NCBI RefSeq assembly: GCF_020564355.1
Contig: NZ_JAJCRR010000005.1
Coordinates: forward strand, 1 to 64,000
Direction: 5' to 3'
Length of the DNA stretch: 64,000 nucleotides
Source of the DNA: Lachnospira pectinoschiza
GTDB taxonomy: Bacteria > Bacillota > Clostridia > Lachnospirales > Lachnospiraceae
The translations under genes and the position numbers were made by a program. Below, in pieces: positions 48,963 to 58,486 of the stretch; positions within the stretch are counted from its first letter, which is position 1, and each line of letters begins with the position of its first letter. The notes beneath the pieces were generated by a model, which was not told where the DNA came from, searched no databases, and worked only from the letters and a program-made list of their open reading frames with translations.

Positions 48963-49005
48963 AAGGAACCCCTTTATTGAGGTGACTTAATAAGGGGGTT
49001 CTTTT
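48963..49005 (+). terminator. terminator after the first pectate lyase gene
   Basis: A long stem pairs AAGGAACCCCCTTATT-like arms (48963-48980 and 48988-49003, one bulge), followed by CTTTTC. The downstream gap to 49097 contains a TTGACA at 49025 without a convincing -10. Confidence 0.8.
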
Positions 49006-49097
49006 CTTAAAGAAAATATATATTTTGACAATTAAATTAATTGCAAAAAGATATGTATTTTCTTTTGGAAAAGAACAAAAAGGGAGGTTTTTTTACA

Positions 49098-52000
49098 ATG
49101 ATTAAAAACAGAAGGACGAGCGGACTGCTGAGCATGGCATTGGCAACATGTCTGGTTGTAAGTGCAGTACCGGTACAGACAGTGGATTCTATTTTGGGAA
49201 ATGCAGCAGGAAGGGTAACAGCTTATGCTGAGGAAACGGCGCAGAGTACAAAGCCGCTTACAACACTTTGGAAAACGCAGGAAGTCGGTACACACGAGGG
49301 AACAGGAACTTATGCGTATGATGCAGCAGCAAAGACGGTGACGGTAAACGGTGCCGGTACAAAATTTGATAAATCAGCAGGAAGTGATGATTTATTCTAC
49401 GCTTATTTTGAGGGTAAAGGAGATTTAACCATTACAGCGAAGATGACCGTCAATAATAACGGCAATGCAGGATACGCAGGACTGTTAATCCGTAATGCCG
49501 CAGATGAAGCGGGAAGTGCCAGTGCAGCACTGTATGCAGATTTTGCAAATGGAAGCAAGAATCAGATCCGTTACGGATACCATAAAGAAGCAGCAGGCGG
49601 CGGTGCATCACAGGTCAATACGGCAGTCACAACCGCTTCTTCTGACATTTATATTAAATTAGAAGTTTCAGAGAATAAAGCAACCTATCACGTTGCTTCG
49701 ACAGCTGATTTTTCAGATGAAAAGGTAAAGACACAGACAATTTCCGGATTATCAGCAAAGACAATCGGTTTCTTTGCAACAGAAGGAGTAACTGCAGAAT
49801 TTTCGGATGTAACGGTAACTTCTGCATATACAACGGATGACGGTGCTGCGGTAAACAAGCAGATTTTTGATTCAGAGGCAGGAGAAGTAAACTTCTCACA
49901 GTCAAGCAGTAAAGATTACTCAGGAAATTATGATGCCGGAAATTCCTTTGAAACTTCCGCAAACGGCAACATTTTATCCGTAAATCATACAAGAAGCGCA
50001 ACAGTGAAAGGAAATATCAGAGATGATAAAGGAATGGATTACTTATTGTTCCCGGAAACATCAGAAGATATGACGATTTCAGCAGATATTACAGTGACAA
50101 AGCTGGATTCCGGTACAGATAAGCAGGGGCTTGCCATCGGACAGTTTAACGCGAAGACCGGCAGCGCCATGAAGTGTGACGTATTACATATCCAGAAAAA
50201 TATTGTGATCCAGCATACATTTTCAACGGTCAGCGGAACGGGTAACTGCGGTTCTCCAAAGGTTGGCAAAAAAACTGACACAGCAAACGGATATGAGCTG
50301 GGCGGCACATATACACTGACTTACACAAAGAGTGGCAATACCGCTAAAATGCAGGTTGTAAGCGCAGACGGAACGGTGCTTATGGGTTCAGAAGCAAATC
50401 CGGGCGAATTTGACCTGACACAGTCTTATGCAGACCTGCAGACAGGACAGACAGTACGCTATGGTCTGGCATTTTCAGGTGTTACGGCAGAAATCAGTAA
50501 CCTGACCTTAAAGAATGCAGAAGGTACGGTTGTATATGACCAGAACGATTATTATGTGGCAGTCGGTGTTGCACCGGTGATTACAAATGCCGCAACAGAA
50601 GTAGCTTCTGACAGAAAGAGCATGAATATTACATGGGATGTCGCAGAAGAAGGCTCAGGCAATATTAAATATGCCGTATATGTATCAAAGGATGGCGGTG
50701 AATATACAAAGATTTCTGATTCTAAGGTGAACAGCTTCAGTTATGCCGGAATGGACGGCGACGGAAACTATCAGTTTAAGATTGTGCCTTATGGCGGAAC
50801 AACAATGGGAACAGCCGTAGAAACTGAAATAACGGACTATCAGGCACCGCTTGCACAGGCTGAATTAACAGCCGCAGGCAGCAAATCTAAGGTAGAACTG
50901 TCATGGAATGCCGTAGAAGGTGCATCTTCTTATGATGTATACAGAAAACTGGGTTCTGACGGTGAAGCAGTGCTGGTTAAGACAACAGCAGAGAATGCAT
51001 TTACAGATACAGATGTTGTCGAAGAAGAACCGTATTATTACTATGTTATAGCAAAAAATGACAAGAATACAAGTAATCCGTCAGCAACGATGCAGGTACT
51101 GACATCAGACGGCCATACAGGTGCTTATGTATATGAAAATGAAGCAACAAAACTGACAGTAGCATATAAGTCCAATGATACTGTTTTTGATGATAATGCA
51201 CTGCTGGTTCTTACAGCAGACGAAGCAGGAACAGCACAGCTTTATGTAAATGACGTGCTGGCAGATACCAAAACTGTCGGTGCGGGCGATGAAATGAAGT
51301 TTGAACCTAAATTAAAGAAAGGCAGAAATGACGTTACTGTTATATTTACTGATGCAGAGGGCAATGCGACAAGAAAGACATTTAATTTTGTTGCAAACCC
51401 GGATGTTGATATTGTTGTAGATGCGGCATATACAGGCGAAGACGGTGCAGAGTCAGACGGACTGCCGGTATACAAGACTGTTCAGGCAGCAGTCAATGCA
51501 GTGCCGGAAGATAATGCAGAAGCCAAAGTGATTTACATTAAAAATGGTGAATATAATGAACGGGTTGAAGTAAAATCACCATATGTAAGTCTTCTCGGAC
51601 AGGACAGTGAAAAGACCCATTTATTCTATTCTGTATGTGTTGCCAACGGAAATGCAGACAGTATGTGGAACCGTAATGCAATGTATGTAGATACGGCAGC
51701 GACAGGCTTCACGGCAGAAAATCTGACGGTTGAAAATTCTTATGACTATACAAACGGTTCGGACCAGCAGGCAGATGCCCTGTGTATTGTGGCTGACCAG
51801 ACAGCATGTATTAATGTAAGATTAATCGGCTATCAGGATACCCTGCTGACCGATACAAGAACGAAAGATGAAAACGGCAATTATGCTGTGACAAGACAGT
51901 ATTTCAATAAATGTTATATTACAGGTAATGTTGACTTTATCTATGGTGCAGGTACTTCCGTATTTGAAGACTGTGATATTGTTGCAAGATATACAGAATA

Positions 52001-53105
52001 CAAATCAGACGGATGCTATACAGCCGGAAGAACATATGCTTCCACACCTTACGGATACGTATTTAACAACTGCCGCTTCCTTGCAGAAGAAGGCGTAGCA
52101 GACGGTGCATACAGAATGGCACGTCCGTGGGGGGCAGATGATTCGACAACATTTATGAACTGCTACTTAGGCAGGGCGATATCACTGGAAACATCTTATG
52201 GTGACATGAGCGGTAACTTAGCTGAAAATGCAAGATTTGCAGAATACGGTTCTTACGGTCCGGGATATACAGTAAATAATAAGCGTCCATACCTGACAAG
52301 TGCACAGGCAGCAAAATTTAAGACGGACACAGTCATGGGGGACTATGATTACAGTGCAAGAACTGCTACATTGTATGGAACACAGCAGGAAAAACCGAAA
52401 ACAGATATAACGGTTGTTGATAAGGCAGAGGTTGTTAAGAATGTAGCGGTTGATGAAAATGCCGTAATTAAAAATGCAGCCGGTGAAACCGTAAATCCGG
52501 GAGAAGTCAGTGTTGTCATTGAAAAAGCCGGAAACAGCGTAATTGACTCAATTATGAAAGGCTTTACAGCCGGCGGAATATTAATTGCTGACGGAAGTAC
52601 AGTAGATTATTATGACATTGAATTACAGGATGAGAACGGTCAGGCAGTTATGCTTGAAAGCGGTAAAATCCAGATTACATTTGCTTATAAAGAAGGAATT
52701 GATTACAGTAAAGTGAATGTAATTGTATATCATCTGAATGAAAAGACCGGTGTCATTGAAAAGCTGGAAACACAGCTTACAAGCGAAGGTATCCGTTTTG
52801 AGGCAGACAGCTTCAGTCCGTTTGCAGTATACTATGAGAATAAAACGGTACAAAACGATGATATCACCAAGCCGGATGATACAAAAACAGACGATGTAAA
52901 GAAGGATGATGCAGGTTCAGGAACACAGCAGGGTGAGAATACCGGTGATGTGTCAGAGAAATCAGAAAATGCACAGCAGTCTGCGGATACAGGCGTACAG
53001 ACAGGAGATACAGCCAATGGATTTGGATTCCTTGCAGCAGCAGTTGCAGCGGCAGGAGCAGGTGCTTATGAATTTCTTAGAAAAAGAAAGCTGATTCGCA
53101 GATAA
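49098..53105 (+). CDS. secreted CE8 pectin methylesterase with sorting-type tail
   Basis: A 1335-residue exported enzyme removing methyl esters from pectin. A signal peptide (about 1-45) precedes two concanavalin-like carbohydrate-binding regions (about 55-210 and 215-480), two fibronectin-III-like domains (about 490-660), and the CE8 beta-helix (about 770-1090). Catalytic residues by family comparison are Asp914 in GYQDTLL, Asp946 in GNVDFIYGAG and Arg1009 in ARPWG. The tail has an acidic/Lys linker, then VQTGD, a hydrophobic stretch and RKRKLIRR. The ATG at 49098 has GGAGG upstream; an earlier ATG at 49041 has none. It works with the flanking pectate lyases. Confidence 0.93.
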   Translation: MIKNRRTSGLLSMALATCLVVSAVPVQTVDSILGNAAGRVTAYAEETAQSTKPLTTLWKTQEVGTHEGTGTYAYDAAAKTVTVNGAGTKFDKSAGSDDLFYAYFEGKGDLTITAKMTVNNNGNAGYAGLLIRNAADEAGSASAALYADFANGSKNQIRYGYHKEAAGGGASQVNTAVTTASSDIYIKLEVSENKATYHVASTADFSDEKVKTQTISGLSAKTIGFFATEGVTAEFSDVTVTSAYTTDDGAAVNKQIFDSEAGEVNFSQSSSKDYSGNYDAGNSFETSANGNILSVNHTRSATVKGNIRDDKGMDYLLFPETSEDMTISADITVTKLDSGTDKQGLAIGQFNAKTGSAMKCDVLHIQKNIVIQHTFSTVSGTGNCGSPKVGKKTDTANGYELGGTYTLTYTKSGNTAKMQVVSADGTVLMGSEANPGEFDLTQSYADLQTGQTVRYGLAFSGVTAEISNLTLKNAEGTVVYDQNDYYVAVGVAPVITNAATEVASDRKSMNITWDVAEEGSGNIKYAVYVSKDGGEYTKISDSKVNSFSYAGMDGDGNYQFKIVPYGGTTMGTAVETEITDYQAPLAQAELTAAGSKSKVELSWNAVEGASSYDVYRKLGSDGEAVLVKTTAENAFTDTDVVEEEPYYYYVIAKNDKNTSNPSATMQVLTSDGHTGAYVYENEATKLTVAYKSNDTVFDDNALLVLTADEAGTAQLYVNDVLADTKTVGAGDEMKFEPKLKKGRNDVTVIFTDAEGNATRKTFNFVANPDVDIVVDAAYTGEDGAESDGLPVYKTVQAAVNAVPEDNAEAKVIYIKNGEYNERVEVKSPYVSLLGQDSEKTHLFYSVCVANGNADSMWNRNAMYVDTAATGFTAENLTVENSYDYTNGSDQQADALCIVADQTACINVRLIGYQDTLLTDTRTKDENGNYAVTRQYFNKCYITGNVDFIYGAGTSVFEDCDIVARYTEYKSDGCYTAGRTYASTPYGYVFNNCRFLAEEGVADGAYRMARPWGADDSTTFMNCYLGRAISLETSYGDMSGNLAENARFAEYGSYGPGYTVNNKRPYLTSAQAAKFKTDTVMGDYDYSARTATLYGTQQEKPKTDITVVDKAEVVKNVAVDENAVIKNAAGETVNPGEVSVVIEKAGNSVIDSIMKGFTAGGILIADGSTVDYYDIELQDENGQAVMLESGKIQITFAYKEGIDYSKVNVIVYHLNEKTGVIEKLETQLTSEGIRFEADSFSPFAVYYENKTVQNDDITKPDDTKTDDVKKDDAGSGTQQGENTGDVSEKSENAQQSADTGVQTGDTANGFGFLAAAVAAAGAGAYEFLRKRKLIRR

Positions 53106-53137
53106 AAAAGATAATTACTCAAATTTGATAGCCCGCG

Positions 53138-53178
53138 GGGCTGCCATGGAAATTCAAAAATTTCGTGGCAGCCTTTTT
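53138..53178 (+). terminator. terminator after the pectin methylesterase gene
   Basis: GGCTGCCATGGAAATT pairs with AATTTCGTGGCAGCC (one mismatch region) and is followed by TTTTT. Confidence 0.85.
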
Positions 53179-53317
53179 GCATTGCCGGTAGACGGTTTTG
53201 GGAAAGATATATGTAAGAATTTGCATATAAATTGATATAAGAGTGAAAAATATGTAAAATGCACAAAAAATGTGACAAATATCAGTAGTTGAGTAGCAAA
53301 AATAACTGCAATCATGG

Positions 53318-53346
53318 TTGACTATCTGATTTAAAAATAATATAAT
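53318..53346 (+). promoter_or_regulatory. promoter of the second pectate lyase gene
   Basis: TTGACT (53318-53323), a 17-base spacer and TATAAT (53341-53346). About 120 bases of A/T-rich leader follow before the start codon; no strong fold is seen there. Confidence 0.82.
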
Positions 53347-53472
53347 AAAAACAATTGGTGAAAACTTATAAAAGTTTTTTAAAAAGTTCGTGATTTTTTA
53401 AAAATGTGCTAAAAATACGAGGTTTCAGGAATGCTTTTATAAAAACACTAAAAACAAATCAGGAGGACGATT

Positions 53473-56400
53473 ATGAGAAGAAAGGTGACAAAGGCAGCAG
53501 CGCTTTTATCAGCAGTACTGATGGCTAGCAGTTCTGTACCGTATGGTGTGTTAATACCTTACAATGTATTGGCAGAAGAGGTAAGTGCAGATGCCGGTGT
53601 GGCAGCACAGGAGGAAACAGCAGCAACTGTAGGCAGCGTAACCAACATTAAGACATGGGATGCAGCAGGCTTACTGGCAGCAGCAACAACAGAGGATAAT
53701 GGCTTATCCTTAAAGGGTGACGGCTGGACAACCGGAACAGATACAGCCGGAGCAGAAGCATTTGGAACAGGAGATTATGTAAAGGCAGGAGGTGTAAAGC
53801 CGACACCAAATAATGGCGCAGTTCCGACAGCAGGATGCTACTTACAGTATACAGCGACCGACAGCGGTAAGCTGACAATTATGGAAAAGACACAGAAGTC
53901 TAATAAGAGCTTCTATGTTGTAGATTCAGACGGTGTTGTAAAAGACACAAAGACATCAGGTTCAGCAAGTACATACGATACCATTACAATTGATGTAGAA
54001 GAAGGCAAGACCTATTATGCATATATGTCAGGTTCAACAGCCAACATTTTCCAGGTTGTATATACACCGACACAGGTTGTAAGAACATGGGATGCAGCAA
54101 GCTTACTTGCAGCAGCAACAACAGAGGATAACGGCGTATCCTTAAAGGGTGACGGCTGGACAAGCGGAACAGATACAGCCGGAGCAGAAGCATTTGGAGC
54201 AGGAGATTATGTAAAGGCAGGAGGTGTAAAGCCGACACCAAATAATGGCGCAGTTCCGACAGCAGGATGCTACTTACAGTATACGGCGACCGAAAACGGT
54301 AAGCTGACAATTATGGAAAAGACACAGAAGTCTAATAAGAGCTTCTATGTAGTAGATTCAGACGGAGTTGTAAAGGATACAAAGACATCAGGTTCAGCAA
54401 GTACATATGATACCATTACAATTGATGTGGAAGAAGGCAAGACCTACTATGCATATATGTCAGGTTCAACAGCAAACATCTTCCAGGTATCCTTAGCAGT
54501 CGGTGAAAAGAAGCAGACTGCATGGGCAGATGTTGCAGCACCGGTGATTAACAGTGTAACAACAGATGAAGCCGGAGATTTCGTTGTAGACTTCTCAGCA
54601 GTCATTGATGCATACAAGGGTGCTGATGATGTAAAGGTTACAATGTTACAGGATGGTCTGGAAGTATCTACACAGACATTTACAAAGCAGGCATCAACAG
54701 CTACATTTGCACCATACCGTTCAGGTACTTACACATTCGTAGTGGTTGCACAAAGATATGGCGAAGCTGATAAGGCAAGTGAAGTTTATACATACAAGGA
54801 TTATGTACTGGCAGTGAAGAAGCCGGTTATCACATGGGCACAGAACAAGGGTAACGGCGATGTTTACTTAGACTGGATTAATATTGAAGATGCAGATTCT
54901 TATTCTGTAGCTTATAAGGAATCCGGAAGCACAGCAGATTACACGGTTGTAGAATCAGCATTATCTGCAGAAACGGGCAATTATACACTGACAGGACTGA
55001 CAGCAGGCAAGTCTTATGATATCCAGATTAAGGCACTCAGAAAGTCAGACGGTTTTGAATCTGTTTATACAGAAAAAGATTTTGAAGTAACAACAGCAGA
55101 AGAACAGCCATGGTATACGGCAATCGTAGGTTCTGCACAGGCAGGCGATGTTACATTTACAACGGCTGACGGTCAGACGGATAATGTAAAGCTTTCCGTA
55201 TCTGACAATAGCGCAGCAAAGAGTAATAATCAGGAATCACCGGCAATTGCAGGAACAGCCGGAACACTGGAAGTTAAGGGACAGGCAAGCGGTAAGATTT
55301 CTGATGATGAAGACGGATTTACATATTACTATACAAAGATTGATCCGAACAAAGAAAACTTTAAGCTGAGTGCAACATTTGAGATTACGGATACTTCTCT
55401 CACACCGGATAATCAGACCGGTTTTGGTATTGTTGCAGCCGATGCACTTGGATTAAATGTATGGGGCAATCCGGATTATGTACATAAGTATTTCAACTAT
55501 GCATCTTCTATGATGTTTAGCTCAAAGCAGAGTAATCCGTTTATGAGAACGGTTACAGGTTATACATCAGCTGATACATCAAGCAATGACGGTGTGGAAA
55601 GAAGTGTAACAAATGCTAGGTTTACAGACCAGACAGTTAAATTTGAAGTAGGCAACAAATATACATTTTCGTTAGAAAAGACAGACGAAGGTTATACAGC
55701 AGCCTGCAACGGTTCAGAGCAGAAGCTTTCTGATAATTCCTTTACATCTGTACAGGAAGATGGAACAGTTGTAGTTGGTATTGCAGTATCCAGAAAGGTA
55801 TCTGTAAAGGTATCTGATGTTGAATTTTCAAAGTCTGAAAGCAAGGGTATTACATCAAATGACAACGGTGATACAAAGATTACACCGGACGGAAGAGTAT
55901 ACTCAACAAGTACAAGTGGTTCTTCAAATTATGAATACATCTATGTACCAAATTGTGCAGGTACATTGACAGTATCAAACGGTGATACAGATGTAGTTGT
56001 AGATCAGGCAGTTGCTGCAAATGAAGTTGTAAGAGTAAATGTTCCGTTAAACAACGGAAAGAATACTGTAAAGTCAACATTAAAGCCAACAGCAGCAGAT
56101 AACATTGCAAGCACAGTAGCAGTTATTAAGGAAACAGTTGTTGATCATCAGTCATACGGACAGGAAGGTCAGACAATCATTGTATCCGCAGATGCTGATG
56201 CAGAAGGTAAGGGAACAGAAGAAAGCCCGATGAGCCTGTCTAATGCATTAAAGTATGCACAGCCAGGTCAGACCATCTTCTTAAAGAATGGTACTTACAG
56301 CGGTGCAAAGGTTGAAAGAAGTGTCAGCGGTACAGCAGATAAGAATATCAACCTTGTAGCAGAATCACTTTCTACAGACGGAACAGACGGTGTAGTATTT

Positions 56401-58272
56401 ACAGGTGAAGTAAGGCTCACAGGTTCATACTGGCATGTATATGGTCTGTATGTAAAAGATTCAGCGGGTGTAGGTATCCAGATTTGCGGTAACTACAATA
56501 CAATTGAAATGTGTACAGTAAACCACGCAGCAAATTCAGGTATCCAGATCAGCCGTGAAGGCGGTGCAGATAATGATGCCGGAAGAAAGGGCAAGTTATG
56601 GCCTACAGGCAACCTCATTAAGAACTGTGAATCATTTGATAACTGTGATAAAGGACGTAATGATGCCGATGGTTTTGCAGCAAAGCTGACTTGTGGTGAA
56701 GACAATAAGTTCTATGGCTGTATCAGCCATAACAACATCGATGATGGATGGGATTTATATGCAAAATCCGTATCCGGTGAAATCGGTGCTGTAACAATTG
56801 AAAACTGTGTAACTTATAACAACGGCTGGCTGACAACAGATGATGTAACAGCTAAAGGCTATGAATACGGCGAAGGTAACGGCTTCAAGCTTGGCGGTGG
56901 TCAGATGAAGGGTGCTCATGTATTAAAGAACAGTATTTCATTTGACAACCATGCAAAGGGTATTACTTCAAACAGCTGTCCTGACTGTAAGATTATCAAC
57001 TGTATTTCTTACAACAACTCACTGGATAACAGTGCATACAATGTAGGATTAAATACAAAGGATTCTAACATCAAGGCTTGGGAAGTAACAGGATTAATTT
57101 CATTAAACAACAGCAAGAATACAAAGCTGGAGGATTTAATCCCATTCGCACTTCACAGTGAAAACAACTATATCTATGACGGTGCAGCTTCTTATAACAA
57201 TAAGGGCGAACAGGCTACAGAAGACTGGTTTGAAAATGTAGATACATCTGTAAAACCGACAAGAAATGAAGACGGTACAATCAATATGCACGGTCTGCTT
57301 CTTTTAAAGGATACAACTAAGAACACAGGTGCAGTATTAGATGTAACAAGTGATGCAGCAAAATCCGTAAAACCGGCAAAGACAACGGTTGTTGAAGAAG
57401 AAAAGGTTGTATATGAAATGCGTCAGGATGCAGACGGCAACTGGCATTACTATGCAAATGATAAAATTGCAACGGATTACTGCGGCATGGCATTAAACGA
57501 ATACGGCTGGTGGTATATCAAGAATGGTGATGTAGACTTCACTTATACCGGTATGGCATGCAATGAATACGGCTGGTGGTATTTCAACAACGGACAGCTT
57601 GACCTGACCTTCTATGGACTTGCAAGCAATGAATACGGAACATGGTTCTACACAGACGGACAGTTAAACTTCGACTTTACAGGAATGATTATTCCAGAGA
57701 ACGAGTGGCTTTATGTTCAGAACGGACAGGTACTGACAGATTACACCGGAATGGCATTAAATGACTATGGCTGGTGGTATTTCAAGGATGGTAAGGTTGA
57801 CTTTACCTATACCGGAATGGCAGTGAATGAATATGGCTGGTGGTATTTCAGCAATGGACAGATTGATTTTGGCTATAACGGATTTGCCACAAATGAATAT
57901 GGTACATGGCTGTTTACAGACGGTATTTTAAATGCAGGCTTTACAGGTATGATATTAAATGGCGATACATGGGTATATGTTACAGATGGTTATATCAGTA
58001 ATACCTATACCGGAATGGCATTAAATGACTATGGCTGGTGGTACTTTAACAATGGTGTTCTGGATTTAAGCTATACCGGAATGGCATTAAATGAATACGG
58101 CTGGTGGTATTTTAACAATGGTCTGCTTGATTTAACATTTACGGGTGTCGGCAGTAATGAATACGGCGACTGGTACTTTAAAGACGGAACAATCGCTTTT
58201 GATTATTCAGGTACAATTAGCTTTGGCGGACAGGATTATACCGTAACCAATGGATATGCTGTAAAAGCATAA
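53473..58272 (+). CDS. secreted PL9 pectate lyase with cell-wall-binding repeats
   Basis: A 1599-residue exported enzyme. A signal peptide (about 1-35) precedes two almost identical modules of 144-residue period (about 62-200 and 206-340), fibronectin-III-like domains (about 350-545), a beta-rich region (about 545-790), and the PL9 beta-helix (about 890-1290). By comparison with Pel9A the Ca-binding residues are Asp1066, Asp1090, Asp1091, Asp1094 and the catalytic base is Lys1139 (GFKLGG). Residues about 1315-1599 are twelve 22-residue repeats of the type GMALNEYGWWYFNNG, resembling cell-wall-binding repeats, in place of the sortase-type tail of the other two pectinases. It has its own promoter. 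Confidence 0.93.
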   Translation: MRRKVTKAAALLSAVLMASSSVPYGVLIPYNVLAEEVSADAGVAAQEETAATVGSVTNIKTWDAAGLLAAATTEDNGLSLKGDGWTTGTDTAGAEAFGTGDYVKAGGVKPTPNNGAVPTAGCYLQYTATDSGKLTIMEKTQKSNKSFYVVDSDGVVKDTKTSGSASTYDTITIDVEEGKTYYAYMSGSTANIFQVVYTPTQVVRTWDAASLLAAATTEDNGVSLKGDGWTSGTDTAGAEAFGAGDYVKAGGVKPTPNNGAVPTAGCYLQYTATENGKLTIMEKTQKSNKSFYVVDSDGVVKDTKTSGSASTYDTITIDVEEGKTYYAYMSGSTANIFQVSLAVGEKKQTAWADVAAPVINSVTTDEAGDFVVDFSAVIDAYKGADDVKVTMLQDGLEVSTQTFTKQASTATFAPYRSGTYTFVVVAQRYGEADKASEVYTYKDYVLAVKKPVITWAQNKGNGDVYLDWINIEDADSYSVAYKESGSTADYTVVESALSAETGNYTLTGLTAGKSYDIQIKALRKSDGFESVYTEKDFEVTTAEEQPWYTAIVGSAQAGDVTFTTADGQTDNVKLSVSDNSAAKSNNQESPAIAGTAGTLEVKGQASGKISDDEDGFTYYYTKIDPNKENFKLSATFEITDTSLTPDNQTGFGIVAADALGLNVWGNPDYVHKYFNYASSMMFSSKQSNPFMRTVTGYTSADTSSNDGVERSVTNARFTDQTVKFEVGNKYTFSLEKTDEGYTAACNGSEQKLSDNSFTSVQEDGTVVVGIAVSRKVSVKVSDVEFSKSESKGITSNDNGDTKITPDGRVYSTSTSGSSNYEYIYVPNCAGTLTVSNGDTDVVVDQAVAANEVVRVNVPLNNGKNTVKSTLKPTAADNIASTVAVIKETVVDHQSYGQEGQTIIVSADADAEGKGTEESPMSLSNALKYAQPGQTIFLKNGTYSGAKVERSVSGTADKNINLVAESLSTDGTDGVVFTGEVRLTGSYWHVYGLYVKDSAGVGIQICGNYNTIEMCTVNHAANSGIQISREGGADNDAGRKGKLWPTGNLIKNCESFDNCDKGRNDADGFAAKLTCGEDNKFYGCISHNNIDDGWDLYAKSVSGEIGAVTIENCVTYNNGWLTTDDVTAKGYEYGEGNGFKLGGGQMKGAHVLKNSISFDNHAKGITSNSCPDCKIINCISYNNSLDNSAYNVGLNTKDSNIKAWEVTGLISLNNSKNTKLEDLIPFALHSENNYIYDGAASYNNKGEQATEDWFENVDTSVKPTRNEDGTINMHGLLLLKDTTKNTGAVLDVTSDAAKSVKPAKTTVVEEEKVVYEMRQDADGNWHYYANDKIATDYCGMALNEYGWWYIKNGDVDFTYTGMACNEYGWWYFNNGQLDLTFYGLASNEYGTWFYTDGQLNFDFTGMIIPENEWLYVQNGQVLTDYTGMALNDYGWWYFKDGKVDFTYTGMAVNEYGWWYFSNGQIDFGYNGFATNEYGTWLFTDGILNAGFTGMILNGDTWVYVTDGYISNTYTGMALNDYGWWYFNNGVLDLSYTGMALNEYGWWYFNNGLLDLTFTGVGSNEYGDWYFKDGTIAFDYSGTISFGGQDYTVTNGYAVKA
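53656..54492 (+). repeat. tandem duplication of 432 bp inside the second PL9 gene
   Basis: Two copies start at 53656 and 54088 (both TGGGATGCAGCA). They are almost identical at the DNA level for about 400 bases, with only scattered substitutions, and the reading frame is preserved (144 codons). The high identity points to a recent duplication or ongoing homogenisation. Confidence 0.9.
57481..58269 (+). repeat. twelve 66-bp repeats in a 264-bp higher-order pattern
   Basis: Each unit encodes 22 residues of the pattern GMA-NEYGWWYF-NGQ-D--YT. Units 1, 5 and 9 (ALN-YGWWY), 2, 6 and 10 (NEYGWWYF), 3, 7 and 11 (NEYGTW or NEYGDW) and 4, 8 and 12 (degenerate, without NEYG) resemble one another, giving three blocks of four units. 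Confidence 0.88.
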
Positions 58273-58303
58273 ATCTGACAAACTAAGATTGAATTTATAA
58301 AAA

Positions 58304-58347
58304 GACCGGCAGAGATGTAGCGCATTGCAGCATCTCTGCCGGTTTTT
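58304..58347 (+). terminator. terminator after the second pectate lyase gene
   Basis: A perfect 13-bp stem ACCGGCAGAGATG (58305-58317) / CATCTCTGCCGGT (58331-58343), followed by TTTTT. Confidence 0.93.
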
Positions 58348-58389
58348 CTATTTAACAAAAACCTTAACAAAAAACCATGTAATATTTTA

Positions 58390-58418
58390 TTGAAACAGGT
58401 TGGATACAATGGTATAAT
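58390..58418 (+). promoter_or_regulatory. promoter of the chemoreceptor gene
   Basis: TTGAAA (58390-58395), a 17-base spacer and TATAAT (58413-58418). Confidence 0.82.
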
Positions 58419-58486
58419 AAAAATAATTAGATATGAAAAAAGTGACATAGACGACACGAGAAAACAGCAGTAAGGAGGAACAACAT

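Noticed and set aside
49025..49057. TTGACA before the pectin methylesterase gene as a promoter
   Set aside because: No acceptable -10 at 16 to 18 bases; TATGTA is 21 bases away.
53648..54310. Two similar minus-strand open frames opposite the second PL9 gene
   Set aside because: They resemble each other only because the sense strand carries the 432-bp duplication; no ribosome site or promoter.
57481..58269. Regular 66-bp repeats as a CRISPR array
   Set aside because: They are in frame within one protein, have no unique spacers, and encode wall-binding-type repeats.
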